A program made the translations under genes and the position numbers. Positions 8,811 to 17,928 of a stretch of 64,000 nucleotides of DNA are shown piece by piece. This DNA comes from Micavibrio sp. (GTDB lineage Bacteria > Pseudomonadota > Alphaproteobacteria > Micavibrionales > Micavibrionaceae), in NCBI GenBank assembly GCA_012960155.1, contig DUBU01000039.1, positions 131,530 to 195,529 on the forward strand, given 5' to 3'. The notes beneath the pieces are model-generated. The model saw nothing but the letters and a program-made list of their open reading frames with translations, did not search any database and was not told where the DNA came from. The first letter of the stretch is position 1, and every line of letters begins with the position of its first letter.

Positions 8811-9200
8811 ATTTTAAAAACATACAACGCAGGGGCTTTGAGCCCTGAAGAGATCAAAAGCATGATTGAAGAATCACTGGATCTCGATAAAGCCCAGGAC
8901 ATAAAGACTATTGATCTGAAAGGTCAGACATCTATTGCTGACTATATGATCGTGGCCTCGGGCACATCTACACGTCAAGTTGCAGCGCTTGCCGAAAAGA
9001 TTAGAGACAGACTTAAAGCCAAAGGCCTTGAGTATGTTCGTATCGAAGGGCTTGATCAATGTAACTGGGTCGTGCTGGATGCTGGTGACGTGATTGTTCA
9101 CCTTTTCAGACCAGAAGTTAGAGACTTCTACAACATCGAAAAAATGTGGCAAATGGGCGGGCATTCTTCATCCCATATGTCTGGTGTACCCGCAGCTTAA
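8811..9200 (+). CDS. rsfS: Ribosomal silencing factor RsfS
   Basis: About 120-129 residues of the RsfS/Iojap family: LDLDKAQDIKTIDL, then ADYMIVASGTSTRQVAAL, then LDAGDVIVHLF. It binds ribosomal protein uL14 and blocks subunit joining in starved cells. The start is unusual. There is no ATG at the N-terminus. A textbook AAGGAG at 8798-8803 sits 7 bases before an in-frame ATT at 8811. The next candidate, TTG at 8838, has an AGGGG only 2 bases upstream, which is too close. I place the start at ATT 8811, with TTG 8838 as the alternative (120 aa). It is followed by rlmH, as in most bacteria. Confidence 0.9.
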   Translation: MLKTYNAGALSPEEIKSMIEESLDLDKAQDIKTIDLKGQTSIADYMIVASGTSTRQVAALAEKIRDRLKAKGLEYVRIEGLDQCNWVVLDAGDVIVHLFRPEVRDFYNIEKMWQMGGHSSSHMSGVPAA

Positions 9201-9276
9201 CATCTGTGCGGCGCTGAGGTAGTATTCAGTGTACTCCAAGTTCAGGACTTGGAGCAGAGAACGAGAGTGCTACACG

Positions 9277-9714
9277 ATGCAATACGAAATAATCGCAGCG
9301 GGCCGTATGCGTGATAAAAACCAACTGGCCCTTTGGCAGGACTATGCCAAACGTCTTTCCCCTACTCCTAAACTAATCGAAATTGAAACACGAAAACCCA
9401 ATGAGATTGACAAGCTCATTGCCGAGAAGCTTGATCCGCAGGCGTTTATTTTCATGCTAGATGAACGTGGCAAATCTTTGGGCAGTGTGGAGTTTGCCAA
9501 GAAGCTGTCAAACATCACAATGGACGGCATCGGCAAAGTCCAGTTTGTGTTGGGCGGTGCTGACGGTTTCAGCGACGATTTACGCAAAAGAGCAAATTTC
9601 CTGTTATCATTTGGCAAGCAAACATGGCCTCATATGCTGGCGCGTATTATGCTGATAGAACAGATTTACCGCGCTGTGCAGATACAGGCGGGACATCCCT
9701 ATCACCGCGAATAG
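9277..9714 (+). CDS. rlmH: 23S rRNA (pseudouridine-1915-N3)-methyltransferase
   Basis: About 145 residues from the ATG at 9277. The frame extends upstream to 9229, but MQYEIIAAGRMRD is where the family starts. SPOUT-class trefoil features include MLDERGKSLGSVEFA and FVLGGADGFSDDLR, which form the AdoMet site. The strongly conserved C-terminus reads EQIYRAVQIQAGHPYHRE. It methylates pseudouridine 1915 in helix 69 of 23S rRNA on the assembled ribosome. A perfect 7-bp hairpin, CTCCAAG/CTTGGAG (9234-9254), lies in the 5' region and has no terminator U-tract. Confidence 0.94.
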   Translation: MQYEIIAAGRMRDKNQLALWQDYAKRLSPTPKLIEIETRKPNEIDKLIAEKLDPQAFIFMLDERGKSLGSVEFAKKLSNITMDGIGKVQFVLGGADGFSDDLRKRANFLLSFGKQTWPHMLARIMLIEQIYRAVQIQAGHPYHRE

Positions 9715-9729
9715 ATATCGGATTTAAGC

Positions 9730-10938
9730 GTGCCAAGACTGCTACATCTCATAGCAATAATCTGCCTCGGTTTCACACCGATGCTCGCACACGCCCAGAC
9801 ACCACCTAAACCTGAAAGTAAGACCAAGGCTCTGTCCACAATTCAGGACCAGCTGGCCGAAGAGCAGCAGCGACAAGAGGCGCTTAACCAGTCTGCAGAA
9901 GATGCCGAGCGTGATCTGGAGAAAACCAAGAAAGAGATCGTAAAATTTGCCGACGTTATTCGCGAAAGTGAATTTAAACTTTCACAGCTAGAGGAAAAGA
10001 TTGCGGCGCTTACACAAGAAGAAAAAGAGCTGACAGAATCTCTTGAAAAAGACTATGGCTCCATTGGTGAGCTGATTTTAGCATTAGAGCGCATTAAGCG
10101 TGTGCCGCCGGAAACATTGATCATGCGTCCAGGCGCCCCGCTGGAAACAGCGCAATCCGCGTTGCTTTTGAGCGGAGTCTTGCCGGTAGTGAAAACGCGT
10201 GCCGAAAAACTGTCTTCAGATCTAAACCGTTTAGCTGAAATTAAAGAAGGCTTGGCAACAGATCGCGAGCAAGCCTTGGATGATCGTAAGAAGCTTGATG
10301 AACGTTATGATGATATGCAGAAGCTTCTTAAAAAACGTGAAGGTCTTTATGCCAAGACCCAGCAAAACCTGTCCGAGAATAAAGCGCGCATAGCAGCGTT
10401 ATCCAAAGAAGCTAAAAGCTTGGAAGATCTAATTGCAAAACTTGAGGCAGAACGCGCAAGGCAGCGCCAAGCATCGCGGACTGCAAAGCCTAGTCAAAAA
10501 CCTGCAGCCGCTGCATCTAATACTTATGTTGATGTTTCTGTACCATCCGCAGGACAGCCGCGTCTGCCTGTTACCGGTTACATCGCCGTAGGTTTCGGTC
10601 AGCGTGATGAAATTGGTGCCAAAAGCGAAGGCGTTCGTATTGAGGCGCGTCCCAAGGCTATTATCGTAGCGCCCATGGGTGGTGTAGTGCGTTATGTCGG
10701 CTATTTTAAAAACTACGGCAACATTGTCATTATTGAACATAAAGGCGGCTATCACAGTCTTATTGGAGGCTTTGAGAGTATAGAGACGGCTATTCAGCGT
10801 CAGGTAAAATCTGGTGAGCCAATCGGAAAATTACCTTCTAAGTCTTCCTATGGCGCAAGCCCTTCACTATATTACGAATTAAGGTATAATGGTCAGTCAG
10901 TTGACCCCTCAGTAAAATTCTCTGAACTAAAAAGCTAG
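9730..10938 (+). CDS. EnvC-like murein hydrolase activator (degenerate M23/LytM)
   Basis: 402 residues starting at a GTG. A signal peptide ends near AHAQ, followed by two long coiled coils (about residues 35-135 and 175-260), a Pro/Ala linker and a C-terminal LytM/M23 fold (about 285-400). The Zn-binding residues expected in HxGxD and HLHF are replaced (KSEGVRIEA and SLYYELR), so it should be non-hydrolytic and act, like EnvC, by activating a periplasmic amidase at the division site. It is followed after 8 bases by ctpA and then a YibQ-like gene, the classic envC-ctpA-yibQ arrangement. Confidence 0.87.
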   Translation: MPRLLHLIAIICLGFTPMLAHAQTPPKPESKTKALSTIQDQLAEEQQRQEALNQSAEDAERDLEKTKKEIVKFADVIRESEFKLSQLEEKIAALTQEEKELTESLEKDYGSIGELILALERIKRVPPETLIMRPGAPLETAQSALLLSGVLPVVKTRAEKLSSDLNRLAEIKEGLATDREQALDDRKKLDERYDDMQKLLKKREGLYAKTQQNLSENKARIAALSKEAKSLEDLIAKLEAERARQRQASRTAKPSQKPAAAASNTYVDVSVPSAGQPRLPVTGYIAVGFGQRDEIGAKSEGVRIEARPKAIIVAPMGGVVRYVGYFKNYGNIVIIEHKGGYHSLIGGFESIETAIQRQVKSGEPIGKLPSKSSYGASPSLYYELRYNGQSVDPSVKFSELKS

Positions 10939-10946
10939 GACATATT

Positions 10947-12398
10947 ATGAAATCGACACACTGCTTCCGCAAAGCGGCTCTTTTAACTGTATTCTGTGCC
11001 ACTTTAGGATTTGTAGGTCACAGTCCTGCTAATGCTCAGGATGAGCCCCGCACAGCAGGCGAAGATCAAAACGCCGTATCAGACAGCAGCGAAACTTACC
11101 GCCAGTTAAACCTATTTGGTGATGTGTTTGAGCGTGTGCGTAGTCAGTACGTTGATGAAATGACAGATGAGGACCTGGTTGAAACAGCCATTAACGGTAT
11201 GTTGATTAGCCTTGATCCCCATTCTTCTTATCTGGATGAAGATGACTTTGAAGAGATGCAAGTCCAGACACGTGGTGAGTTCGGCGGTCTGGGTATCGAA
11301 GTCACAATGGAAAACGGCTTTGTAAAAGTGGTCGCCCCTATTGATGATACACCAGCATATAACGCGGGTATTCAGGCAGGCGATTACATCACGCATTTGG
11401 ATGGTGAAGCTATTCAAGGCCTGAACCTCAGCGAAGCCGTAGATAAAATGCGCGGCCGTGTTGGTACGGATATCGTTCTTACTGTGCGTCGTGTCGATGT
11501 TGCGGAGCCTCTGGAGTACACAATTACGCGTGACATCATCAAGATCCGCTCAGTACGTCATAAAGTGATCGACGGTAATATCGGTTACATACGTATCACG
11601 ACATTTAACCAGCACGCCGATAGCGGCATGCGCGAAGCTTACAATAAGATCAAGGAAATCACTGGTGAAAACCTGAAAGGCGTTATTCTTGATTTGCGTA
11701 ACAACCCAGGCGGCTTATTGGATCAGGCGATCGCCGTATCCGACTCATTCCTTGATCGCGGCGAGATCGTATCTACACGCGGCCGTAACGAACAAGATAC
11801 TAAGCGTGATAACGCGACACCAGGCGACATTACAAACGGCCTGCCTGTCGTTATTCTGATTAATAGTGGCTCTGCCTCGGCTTCTGAAATTGTGGCAGGT
11901 GCGCTGCAGGATCATCGCCGTGCGATCGTTTTGGGCACAAAATCATTTGGTAAAGGCTCTGTGCAAACAGTTATCCCGCTACCTGGCCACGGCGCGATGC
12001 GTCTAACAACAGCACGTTACTACACACCGTCAGGCCGTTCTATTCAGGCTAAAGGTATTGAACCGGACATTACTGTAGAACCAGCGAAAATCGAGCAGTT
12101 CAAAGTAAACCGCGTTTATGAAGGTGACTTGCGCGGAGCACTTGCTAATCCCGACGACGCGGAAGCTGCGAAAAAGGCTAACCCTGAAGGTGAAGAAGCA
12201 GAAGAAGAGAAAAGCGCTCTGGATAGCAATAAAGAAGAGATTTCTACTGAAGAAATTGAAGATTATCAGCTATCACGAGCCGTAGATCTCGTGCGCGGTG
12301 TGGCACTTTACGAAAGCCGTCTGAGAGAAGAGCCAATGCAGATGGTTGAGCCTGAAGAAGAAGGCGAAGCTACTACAGAAACTGAAGGTGCTCAGTAA
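10947..12398 (+). CDS. ctpA: C-terminal processing protease CtpA (S41A)
   Basis: 483 residues. A signal peptide (cleavage near ANAQ) is followed by an N-terminal helical region, a PDZ domain (about 95-190, with GEFGGLGIEV and NAGIQAGDYI) and the S41 protease core. The catalytic serine lies in SGSASASEIVAG and the lysine in GTKSFGKGSVQT. An acidic Glu-rich tail closes the protein. It degrades or trims periplasmic proteins, often peptidoglycan hydrolases. Its stop overlaps the next start by one base (TAATG), so translation is coupled. A second S41 protease with PDZ lies at 29510-31333. Confidence 0.94.
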   Translation: MKSTHCFRKAALLTVFCATLGFVGHSPANAQDEPRTAGEDQNAVSDSSETYRQLNLFGDVFERVRSQYVDEMTDEDLVETAINGMLISLDPHSSYLDEDDFEEMQVQTRGEFGGLGIEVTMENGFVKVVAPIDDTPAYNAGIQAGDYITHLDGEAIQGLNLSEAVDKMRGRVGTDIVLTVRRVDVAEPLEYTITRDIIKIRSVRHKVIDGNIGYIRITTFNQHADSGMREAYNKIKEITGENLKGVILDLRNNPGGLLDQAIAVSDSFLDRGEIVSTRGRNEQDTKRDNATPGDITNGLPVVILINSGSASASEIVAGALQDHRRAIVLGTKSFGKGSVQTVIPLPGHGAMRLTTARYYTPSGRSIQAKGIEPDITVEPAKIEQFKVNRVYEGDLRGALANPDDAEAAKKANPEGEEAEEEKSALDSNKEEISTEEIEDYQLSRAVDLVRGVALYESRLREEPMQMVEPEEEGEATTETEGAQ

Positions 12399-13492
12399 TG
12401 AGCGCCCTCGCCGGTGCAAAGAATAACTTTTCAACCAAGGCTTTTGGCCAGGGGTTAGTGTTCTTTGCGCTGGTACTCGCATTATTAGGTGGCTGGCTTT
12501 ATACCGAACGCGATAACGCCATCACTATTCTGCAAAAGAAACTGGCTTCAAAAGTAATCGAAGTTGATTGGTCTGCCATCAGTACCGAGGCCGATAAAGT
12601 TGTTTTCAGATCCGCGGGCAGTAATGAGCGTACGGCAGGTAAAGATATTAGTATTCCTAACATCAATGTTCCTGCGGCCGAGCCTCTGGAGCCTGCGCCG
12701 TTAGAGGGCCTGACAGAACGCACACCCGCTGGCGCGACGTTGCCGGTTATTCGTGAGCGTGATGGCTTAACACCTTTTAAAGCGTATCGCCGCCCATTCA
12801 ATTTGCAGGCGACTACAAAACCAGTCATTGCGCTCGCTATTATGGATGTAGGTCTCTCAGATGTAGCCACAGAATCTGCTATTCGCACGATGCCGCCTGA
12901 AGTGACGATGATCTTTTCACCTTATTCGGAAGCATCATCATTCTGGGTGGATCAGGCGCGCGGCCGCGGTCACGAAGTCTGGCTAAGCCTGCCGATGGAA
13001 TCTCGTTCATACCCACTAGAAGACCCAGGCCCGCACACAATGTTGATCGGTGCGCCAGAACGCGAAAATCTAAACAAACTTGAATATTTGATGACCCGTG
13101 CCTCTGGCTATGTCGGCTTTGTCTCAAGCTACCACCCTACTTTTATGCAGTCTGCCACAGATATGCGCCCTATTATTGGTAATATTTATACGCGTGGACT
13201 TGGCTTTATTGATGGTTCTATGGAAGCCAGCTTAGTGGCTCAAACAATGGCTCTCGGCCAAAAAGCGCCGTTCTCGTCCATAGACGTCTGGATTGATAGG
13301 CCGAACAGTGACAAGGAAGATGTAAATCTACAATTGCAGCTGCTCGAAACTATGGCCAGACAAAATGGCAGCGCAGCGGGCGTGTTCCATACTATGCCGC
13401 TTAGTTACCAGCAGGTTCTGGAATGGATCGAAAAAACGAGGGCCAATAACGAATTTATTTTAGCGCCGCTTTCGGCAACAACCAGTTTTTAA
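12398..13492 (+). CDS. Divergent polysaccharide deacetylase (YibQ/DUF610)
   Basis: 364 residues with one N-terminal transmembrane anchor (LVFFALVLALLGGWLY), a linker of about 100 residues, and a YibQ-type (beta/alpha)-barrel. Family landmarks are IALAIMDVGLSD near the strand that normally reads IVIDDxG, VTMIFSPYSE, EVWLSLPMESRSYP, GPHTMLIGAPERENL and GLGFIDGS. It probably acts on periplasmic glycans, but the substrate is not established for the family. MDVG replaces the more usual DDLG, so the first metal-binding aspartate pair is reduced. It overlaps ctpA by one base and follows envC. Confidence 0.85.
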   Translation: MSALAGAKNNFSTKAFGQGLVFFALVLALLGGWLYTERDNAITILQKKLASKVIEVDWSAISTEADKVVFRSAGSNERTAGKDISIPNINVPAAEPLEPAPLEGLTERTPAGATLPVIRERDGLTPFKAYRRPFNLQATTKPVIALAIMDVGLSDVATESAIRTMPPEVTMIFSPYSEASSFWVDQARGRGHEVWLSLPMESRSYPLEDPGPHTMLIGAPERENLNKLEYLMTRASGYVGFVSSYHPTFMQSATDMRPIIGNIYTRGLGFIDGSMEASLVAQTMALGQKAPFSSIDVWIDRPNSDKEDVNLQLQLLETMARQNGSAAGVFHTMPLSYQQVLEWIEKTRANNEFILAPLSATTSF

Positions 13493-13514
13493 GTAGTAAT
13501 TTTGAGTAAGACGT

Positions 13515-13979
13515 ATGAGTACAGAACTTCCTTATCGCCCTTGCGTTGGTATCGCCCTATTCAATGATGACAATCATGTTTTTGTAGGTGAGCGCATCGA
13601 TAATCCTGGCGCATGGCAAATGCCGCAAGGTGGTATAGACGAAGGTGAAACTGTCGAAGATGCTTTCTTCCGTGAAATGGAAGAAGAGATTGGCTCTACA
13701 CTAGCCGAGATTATCAGAGTTCATGATACTCCTCTAAGATACGAGCTGCCGCCCCATTTACTAGGAAAGCTTTGGAACGGCCAGTTTGGTGGTCAGGAAC
13801 AAATCTGGGTGGCCGCGCGCTTTATGGGGCTCGATAGCGACATCAATATACACGCCCACAGGCAGCCCGAGTTTCAAGCTTGGCAATGGGCTCCTTTAGA
13901 TCAAATTCTGGATTTGATCGTTCCCTTCAAGCGTAATACATACGCAGAAGTAATAACGGCCTTTAAAGACATTGTCTAA
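13515..13979 (+). CDS. rppH: RNA pyrophosphohydrolase
   Basis: 154 residues of Nudix fold. The Nudix box is complete: GGIDEGETVEDAFFREMEEE at residues ~36-55, preceded by WQMPQ, and WRxxRF-like elements are replaced by WVAARFMG. RppH removes pyrophosphate from the 5' end of mRNA and so triggers RNase E- or RNase J-type decay. It belongs to the EnvC-CtpA-YibQ-RppH run found in many alphaproteobacteria, and its 3' end is part of a terminator stem. Confidence 0.93.
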   Translation: MSTELPYRPCVGIALFNDDNHVFVGERIDNPGAWQMPQGGIDEGETVEDAFFREMEEEIGSTLAEIIRVHDTPLRYELPPHLLGKLWNGQFGGQEQIWVAARFMGLDSDINIHAHRQPEFQAWQWAPLDQILDLIVPFKRNTYAEVITAFKDIV

Positions 13980-13999
13980 AGGCCGTTAGTATTCTTTTT
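13955..13999 (+). terminator. Terminator after rppH
   Basis: AACGGCCTTTA (13955-13965) and TAAAGGCCGTT (13977-13987) form a perfect 11-bp stem. Its 5' arm is the last codons of rppH. A T-rich tract, ATTCTTTTT, follows a few bases later. It separates the plus-strand rppH transcript from the convergent tolB. Confidence 0.65.
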
Positions 14000-14019
14000 A
14001 AATCAGTAAGATCTATCTA

Positions 14020-15345
14020 TTACGGATTAAGCGGTGACCATGCAGGGTCAGAGGCGTCAACAGGTGTTGGCAGCATACGCTCGTTATAACCAGTCAGATC
14101 AACTGTGTAGACGCGTGTCTGACGCGTTTCACCTTTAGGGCCAGTTGGTACTTCTTTGAAATATGCCAGAACACGACCGTTTGGTGACCATGTCGGCCCT
14201 TCAACGTGATAGGCCGTTGTAATCAGACGCTCGTCTGAACCGTCTGGGCGGATAACACCGATATAGAACTTACCTTGGTGCATACGCGTAAAGGCAATGA
14301 GATCGCCACGCGGTGACCATACCGGGTTCGCGTAACGGCCTTGACCGAATGTAATACGTTGCGGGTTAGAACCGTTAGCACCCATTACGTAGAGCTGCTG
14401 AGAGCCTCCACGATCAGATTCAAATACAACCTTGTTGCCATCTGGAGAGAATGATGGGCTTGTATCAATAGCATGGTGGTTTGTCAGACGTTCAACCTTA
14501 CGGGAATTGATATCCATCGTGTAAATATCACTATTGCCGTCTTTCGCCATACTCATGATGACTTTACGACCATCCGGAGAGAAACGCGGCGAGAATGTCA
14601 TGCCGGGGAAATCACCAAGTACGCGCTGCTTACCGCTATCAATGTCATACAGATATACGCGTGGCTTATTGTTGTAGTATGCCAGATATGTGATCATCTG
14701 CTGGTTAGGGGAAAAGCGTGGCGTCAGAACGAGCGTATTGCCGTCTGTCAGGTAATGGTGGTTAGCACCATCCTGATCCATAATAGCCAAGCGCTTTTTA
14801 CGCGCTGTACCTGGACCTGTCTCGGCAATGTACACAATGCGTGAATCAAAGTAGCCGTCTTCACCTGTAATACGCTTGTAGATCTCGTCAGAGATAATAT
14901 GCGCAATTCGGCGCCAGTTTTGTTGCGTTGTTGTGTAAGCCATGCCGGAAAGCTGTTGCTCACTAAAGACATCCCAGAGACGGAATTCAACGCGGGCGCG
15001 GCCGTCAGGTGCTTTGGTAACGACGCCAGTCACAAGCGCCTGCGCATTAATTGCGCGCCATTCGCCGAAGCGAGGGCCGTCTTTGGCAATTGAGTCAGGC
15101 TGTTGAATAAAGGCACGTGGACTAATGGGGTCAAACAAGCCTGTGCGTTCTAAGTTCTCGCTGATAACTAAAGGCATCTCTTGTGCCATTTTGCTGTCAG
15201 CGCCCGGCTCAGCATAGAATGTGCTGATAGCAATCGGTAGTTTTTCAACCCCGCCTGATCCAACAACAATGCTAACTTCCGCTTTCGCAGGTGCTGCAAA
15301 AAAGAAGGCAAAGATAAGGGCGAGTGGCAGAAGTCTTTTCATCAT
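14020..15345 (-). CDS. tolB: Tol-Pal system translocation protein TolB
   Basis: 441 residues. A signal peptide (cleavage near AKAE) is followed by the N-terminal TolB domain (to about 165) and a six-bladed beta-propeller with WD40-like PD40 repeats such as [62 protein letters not shown] and [13 protein letters not shown]. TolB is the periplasmic partner that binds Pal and TolA and keeps the outer membrane joined during division. It is the last gene of the tolQRAB run. No pal or cpoB gene follows; the next gene is convergent rppH. Confidence 0.96.
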   Translation of the reverse strand: MMKRLLPLALIFAFFFAAPAKAEVSIVVGSGGVEKLPIAISTFYAEPGADSKMAQEMPLVISENLERTGLFDPISPRAFIQQPDSIAKDGPRFGEWRAINAQALVTGVVTKAPDGRARVEFRLWDVFSEQQLSGMAYTTTQQNWRRIAHIISDEIYKRITGEDGYFDSRIVYIAETGPGTARKKRLAIMDQDGANHHYLTDGNTLVLTPRFSPNQQMITYLAYYNNKPRVYLYDIDSGKQRVLGDFPGMTFSPRFSPDGRKVIMSMAKDGNSDIYTMDINSRKVERLTNHHAIDTSPSFSPDGNKVVFESDRGGSQQLYVMGANGSNPQRITFGQGRYANPVWSPRGDLIAFTRMHQGKFYIGVIRPDGSDERLITTAYHVEGPTWSPNGRVLAYFKEVPTGPKGETRQTRVYTVDLTGYNERMLPTPVDASDPAWSPLNP

Positions 15346-15391
15346 GTCAGTGTCCTTTAATGGTCAGTATGGCTATCAGTCTTTACGCAGT

Positions 15392-16291
15392 TTAGAGCAT
15401 CTCACTAGGATCAAAATTAATCGTAATGATATCCCATAGATCGGGTTTGTTCGGTGGCAAGTCAAGTGGGCTACATTTGTAAACCGCTCTTACTGCACTA
15501 TCCGCAGCAGCCCTGTAAAAACTGTCGGTATTGTAACGTATCGAGTCCACGATTTTAACGTCTCTTACCGTTCTGTCAGGATTTACAAACAGTTTAAGTG
15601 TAACAACAAGTTCTTCCGCATAACGGGAGCCAGCCTGAATACTCCAGCATTGTGAGAGCTGTCGTTTAAGCGCATCAAGTTCGCCCATCGTCATCTTCTC
15701 ACTAAAACGTGTCAGTAGTGGCTTTTGTTCCTCGGCTTTTTCCTCGGTCTTATTTTGCGCTTCCTGAGCGTCATTTTCTTCAAGGTTCTTAAGCAACGAT
15801 TTGAATTTTTCGCTCGTGTCCTCTTTTGGCTCTGGCTTAGGTTCCGGCTCTTTAGGCTTTTCAGGTGTTTTAGGCTTGGATTTCGGCGGCTCAGGCTTTG
15901 CAATAGGATCTGGCACATCCTGCGGTGCAGGTGGTGTCGGCGATTCAATTTTTTCTGGTGGTGCAGGTGCAACAGGCTTCGGCGGCTCCTCGGCTTTATT
16001 AGTCGGTTGCACAGGCTTCGGCGGTGCTTCTGACGTGTTTGTCGGCGGGCGCTCTATAGTCTTTTGCACAGGCTTTTCGTTCGTTTTAGCCACATCATCA
16101 ACATCAAGAATTTCAACGCTAATTGGTGTGTCCTCAATAACCGGAGGATCAAGCGTAAAAAGTGGCAGCAATACCAGCCCGAAGATCACAAGAGACAAAT
16201 GGAAAACAACAGAGACAATCAAAGGCAGTTGCATGCCTTTGAACGCTTTACTTTCCAGTCTCATTGCCATCGTCGTGGCAGTATCAGCCAT
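15392..16291 (-). CDS. tolA: TolA (cell envelope integrity protein)
   Basis: About 299 residues from the ATG at 16291, supported by a GAGG ribosome site 6 bases upstream and by lying just after the tolR stop; the frame itself extends to 16363. One N-terminal helix (LPLIVSVVFHLSLVIFGLVL) carries the SxxxH-type motif that contacts TolQ. A long Pro/Lys/Glu-rich periplasmic arm follows, with repeated PxxPxPxP. The C-terminal TonB/TolA domain (about 210-299) contains QCWSIQAGSRYAEELVV. It uses proton-motive energy from TolQR to reach TolB/Pal. Confidence 0.9.
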   Translation of the reverse strand: MADTATTMAMRLESKAFKGMQLPLIVSVVFHLSLVIFGLVLLPLFTLDPPVIEDTPISVEILDVDDVAKTNEKPVQKTIERPPTNTSEAPPKPVQPTNKAEEPPKPVAPAPPEKIESPTPPAPQDVPDPIAKPEPPKSKPKTPEKPKEPEPKPEPKEDTSEKFKSLLKNLEENDAQEAQNKTEEKAEEQKPLLTRFSEKMTMGELDALKRQLSQCWSIQAGSRYAEELVVTLKLFVNPDRTVRDVKIVDSIRYNTDSFYRAAADSAVRAVYKCSPLDLPPNKPDLWDIITINFDPSEML

Positions 16292-16298
16292 AAAAGCC

Positions 16299-16730
16299 TC
16301 ACTTTTGCTCAGATAGTAACGCGATTTTGCGGAAGCCCGCAGCGTTAAGACCGCCAAGAACACTCATGACCTCACCGTAATCCAGACTTTTATCAGCACG
16401 GATAAAAATACGGCGATCAGGCGTATCTTTTGTAATGGCGGATAGTAATGGCACTAAACGCTCCTGCTCGACTTCCTGTTCCCCGACAAATATTTTGCCG
16501 TCCGGTGATAAGGAAATTTCCAGAGGCTTGTTATCCTCATCGGCAATTGGTTTAGCTTCACTATTCGGAAGATCGATTGTTACGCCTGCCGTTAGCAGTG
16601 GCGCAGTAATCATAAAGACAACAAGAAGCACGAGCATAACGTCAACAAAAGGCGTGACGTTAATATCGGACATAGGGCGGCGCCCTCTTCCGCGTGAACC
16701 TCTGCTGCTCGGTTGAAGTGATGCGCCCAT
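16299..16730 (-). CDS. tolR: TolR (ExbD/TolR family)
   Basis: 143 residues. A basic N-terminus (RGSRGRGRRPMSDINVTPF) is followed by one transmembrane helix with the proton-conducting aspartate in VDVMLVLLVVFMITAP, and a periplasmic ExbD fold to the end (DRRIFIRADKSLDYGEVM). With TolQ it forms the proton channel that energises TolA. The start is 2 bases after the tolQ stop. Confidence 0.95.
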   Translation of the reverse strand: MGASLQPSSRGSRGRGRRPMSDINVTPFVDVMLVLLVVFMITAPLLTAGVTIDLPNSEAKPIADEDNKPLEISLSPDGKIFVGEQEVEQERLVPLLSAITKDTPDRRIFIRADKSLDYGEVMSVLGGLNAAGFRKIALLSEQK

Positions 16731-16732
16731 GA

Positions 16733-17497
16733 TTATGCAGCCTTCTTAGGACTAGTAGACGCGGAAGCTTCCTGCATATCCAGATGACGTGAAAGGATAG
16801 CGGAGAAGTCGCTGGCAAAGACATCCAGACGGCCCGCATAACGATCAAGCGCGTTGCTGTAAATGTTGTAACCAATCACAGATGGTATAGCCGCCACAAG
16901 ACCAAGGGCTGTCGCAAACAAAGCTTCGGCAATGCCAGGCGCCACTACGGCGAGTGATGTATTGTTAGAGCTGGCAATAGCTGTAAAGGAGTTCATGATC
17001 CCCCAAACCGTACCAAATAAACCGATAAACGGCGCTGTAGAGCCGATACTGGCAAGGAATGTCATACCGCGCTCCAGAAGGTTCATTTCCTTGTTGATCG
17101 TTGTGGTCATCGCACGCTCAACACGCTGCTTCAGACTAGCTTTAACACTGTCCGATTTAGGGATACCGCCAGCAACGCCGTTATGCCATTCTTCCATGCC
17201 GGCGATAAACGTTTGAATAAGCGGATCGCGCTTACCCTTTTTAACACGCTGGTATAGCTTATCCAGAGGCTCGCCAGACCAGAACGCTTCTTCGAATTTG
17301 TTTCCGCGCTTATTTAATCGCGACAGAGTGCCCTTCTTTTCAAAGATGATGGCCCAGCACCAGACAGATGCCATCAGTAACATAAACATGACAAGCTTAA
17401 CGATCAGGTCAGCCTGCATAAATAGGCCAAACATACTCATGTCGTGGGCAACACTCTCACCAACGGCAACAGCTTCTACTAATCTATCTTCCATCAT
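16733..17497 (-). CDS. tolQ: TolQ (MotA/TolQ/ExbB proton channel)
   Basis: 254 residues with three transmembrane helices (about 25-50, 140-165 and 180-210) and the typical LASIGSTAPFIGLFGTVWGI and GLVAAIPSVIGYN segments of the MotA/TolQ/ExbB pore. The ATG at 17497 has AGGAG at 7-base spacing and overlaps the ybgC stop by 4 bases (ATGA), showing coupling. With TolR it makes the inner-membrane proton motor of the Tol system. Confidence 0.96.
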   Translation of the reverse strand: MMEDRLVEAVAVGESVAHDMSMFGLFMQADLIVKLVMFMLLMASVWCWAIIFEKKGTLSRLNKRGNKFEEAFWSGEPLDKLYQRVKKGKRDPLIQTFIAGMEEWHNGVAGGIPKSDSVKASLKQRVERAMTTTINKEMNLLERGMTFLASIGSTAPFIGLFGTVWGIMNSFTAIASSNNTSLAVVAPGIAEALFATALGLVAAIPSVIGYNIYSNALDRYAGRLDVFASDFSAILSRHLDMQEASASTSPKKAA

Positions 17498-17892
17498 GAC
17501 TCAGCTCCTAAAGCCTTTCTTAAATAATCCGGGACACGCGTTGGCTTGCCGCTTTTTGTTACACAAACAAGTGTGACATTTGCTTCAAATATCAATTGAT
17601 CTTGTTTATATAATGACTGTTTCATGGCAAAGCTTGCATTATTCATGGCACTTAAAGAGGTTTGCATCGTGACGATGTCGTCAAGAAACGCAGGCGCTAA
17701 ATAGTCTGCTTCCAATTTACGCACCACGAACATAAATCCTTCGCGATCCATTAAGGGTTTGTTCTCGAACCCTGCAGCACGCAAAAGCTCGGTCCGTCCC
17801 CTTTCACAGAATTTAAAGTAATTTGCGTAATATACAATGCCCCCCGCGTCAGTATCCTCATAATAAACGCGGATATCCAATTCATGTTCCAT
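17494..17892 (-). CDS. ybgC: Tol-Pal-associated acyl-CoA thioesterase YbgC
   Basis: About 132 residues from the ATG at 17892, preceded by GAGGG at 5-base spacing; a TTG farther upstream is less likely. It is a hot-dog fold thioesterase of the 4-hydroxybenzoyl-CoA type. VYYEDTDAGGIVYYANYF contains the catalytic Asp of the DxTDxxGxV(Y) signature. It hydrolyses acyl-CoA or acyl-ACP and is linked to the tol genes in most proteobacteria. It overlaps tolQ by 4 bases. Confidence 0.94.
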   Translation of the reverse strand: MEHELDIRVYYEDTDAGGIVYYANYFKFCERGRTELLRAAGFENKPLMDREGFMFVVRKLEADYLAPAFLDDIVTMQTSLSAMNNASFAMKQSLYKQDQLIFEANVTLVCVTKSGKPTRVPDYLRKALGAES

Positions 17893-17928
17893 GATATCCC
17901 TCAATCAATTCTATAAATGTGGCTAATT

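Noticed and set aside
15725..16316. Long plus-strand open frames opposite tolA
   Set aside because: They are the antisense of the Pro/Lys/Glu-rich TolA arm; composition (Arg/Phe/Leu or Gly/Ser only) is an artefact of the repeat.
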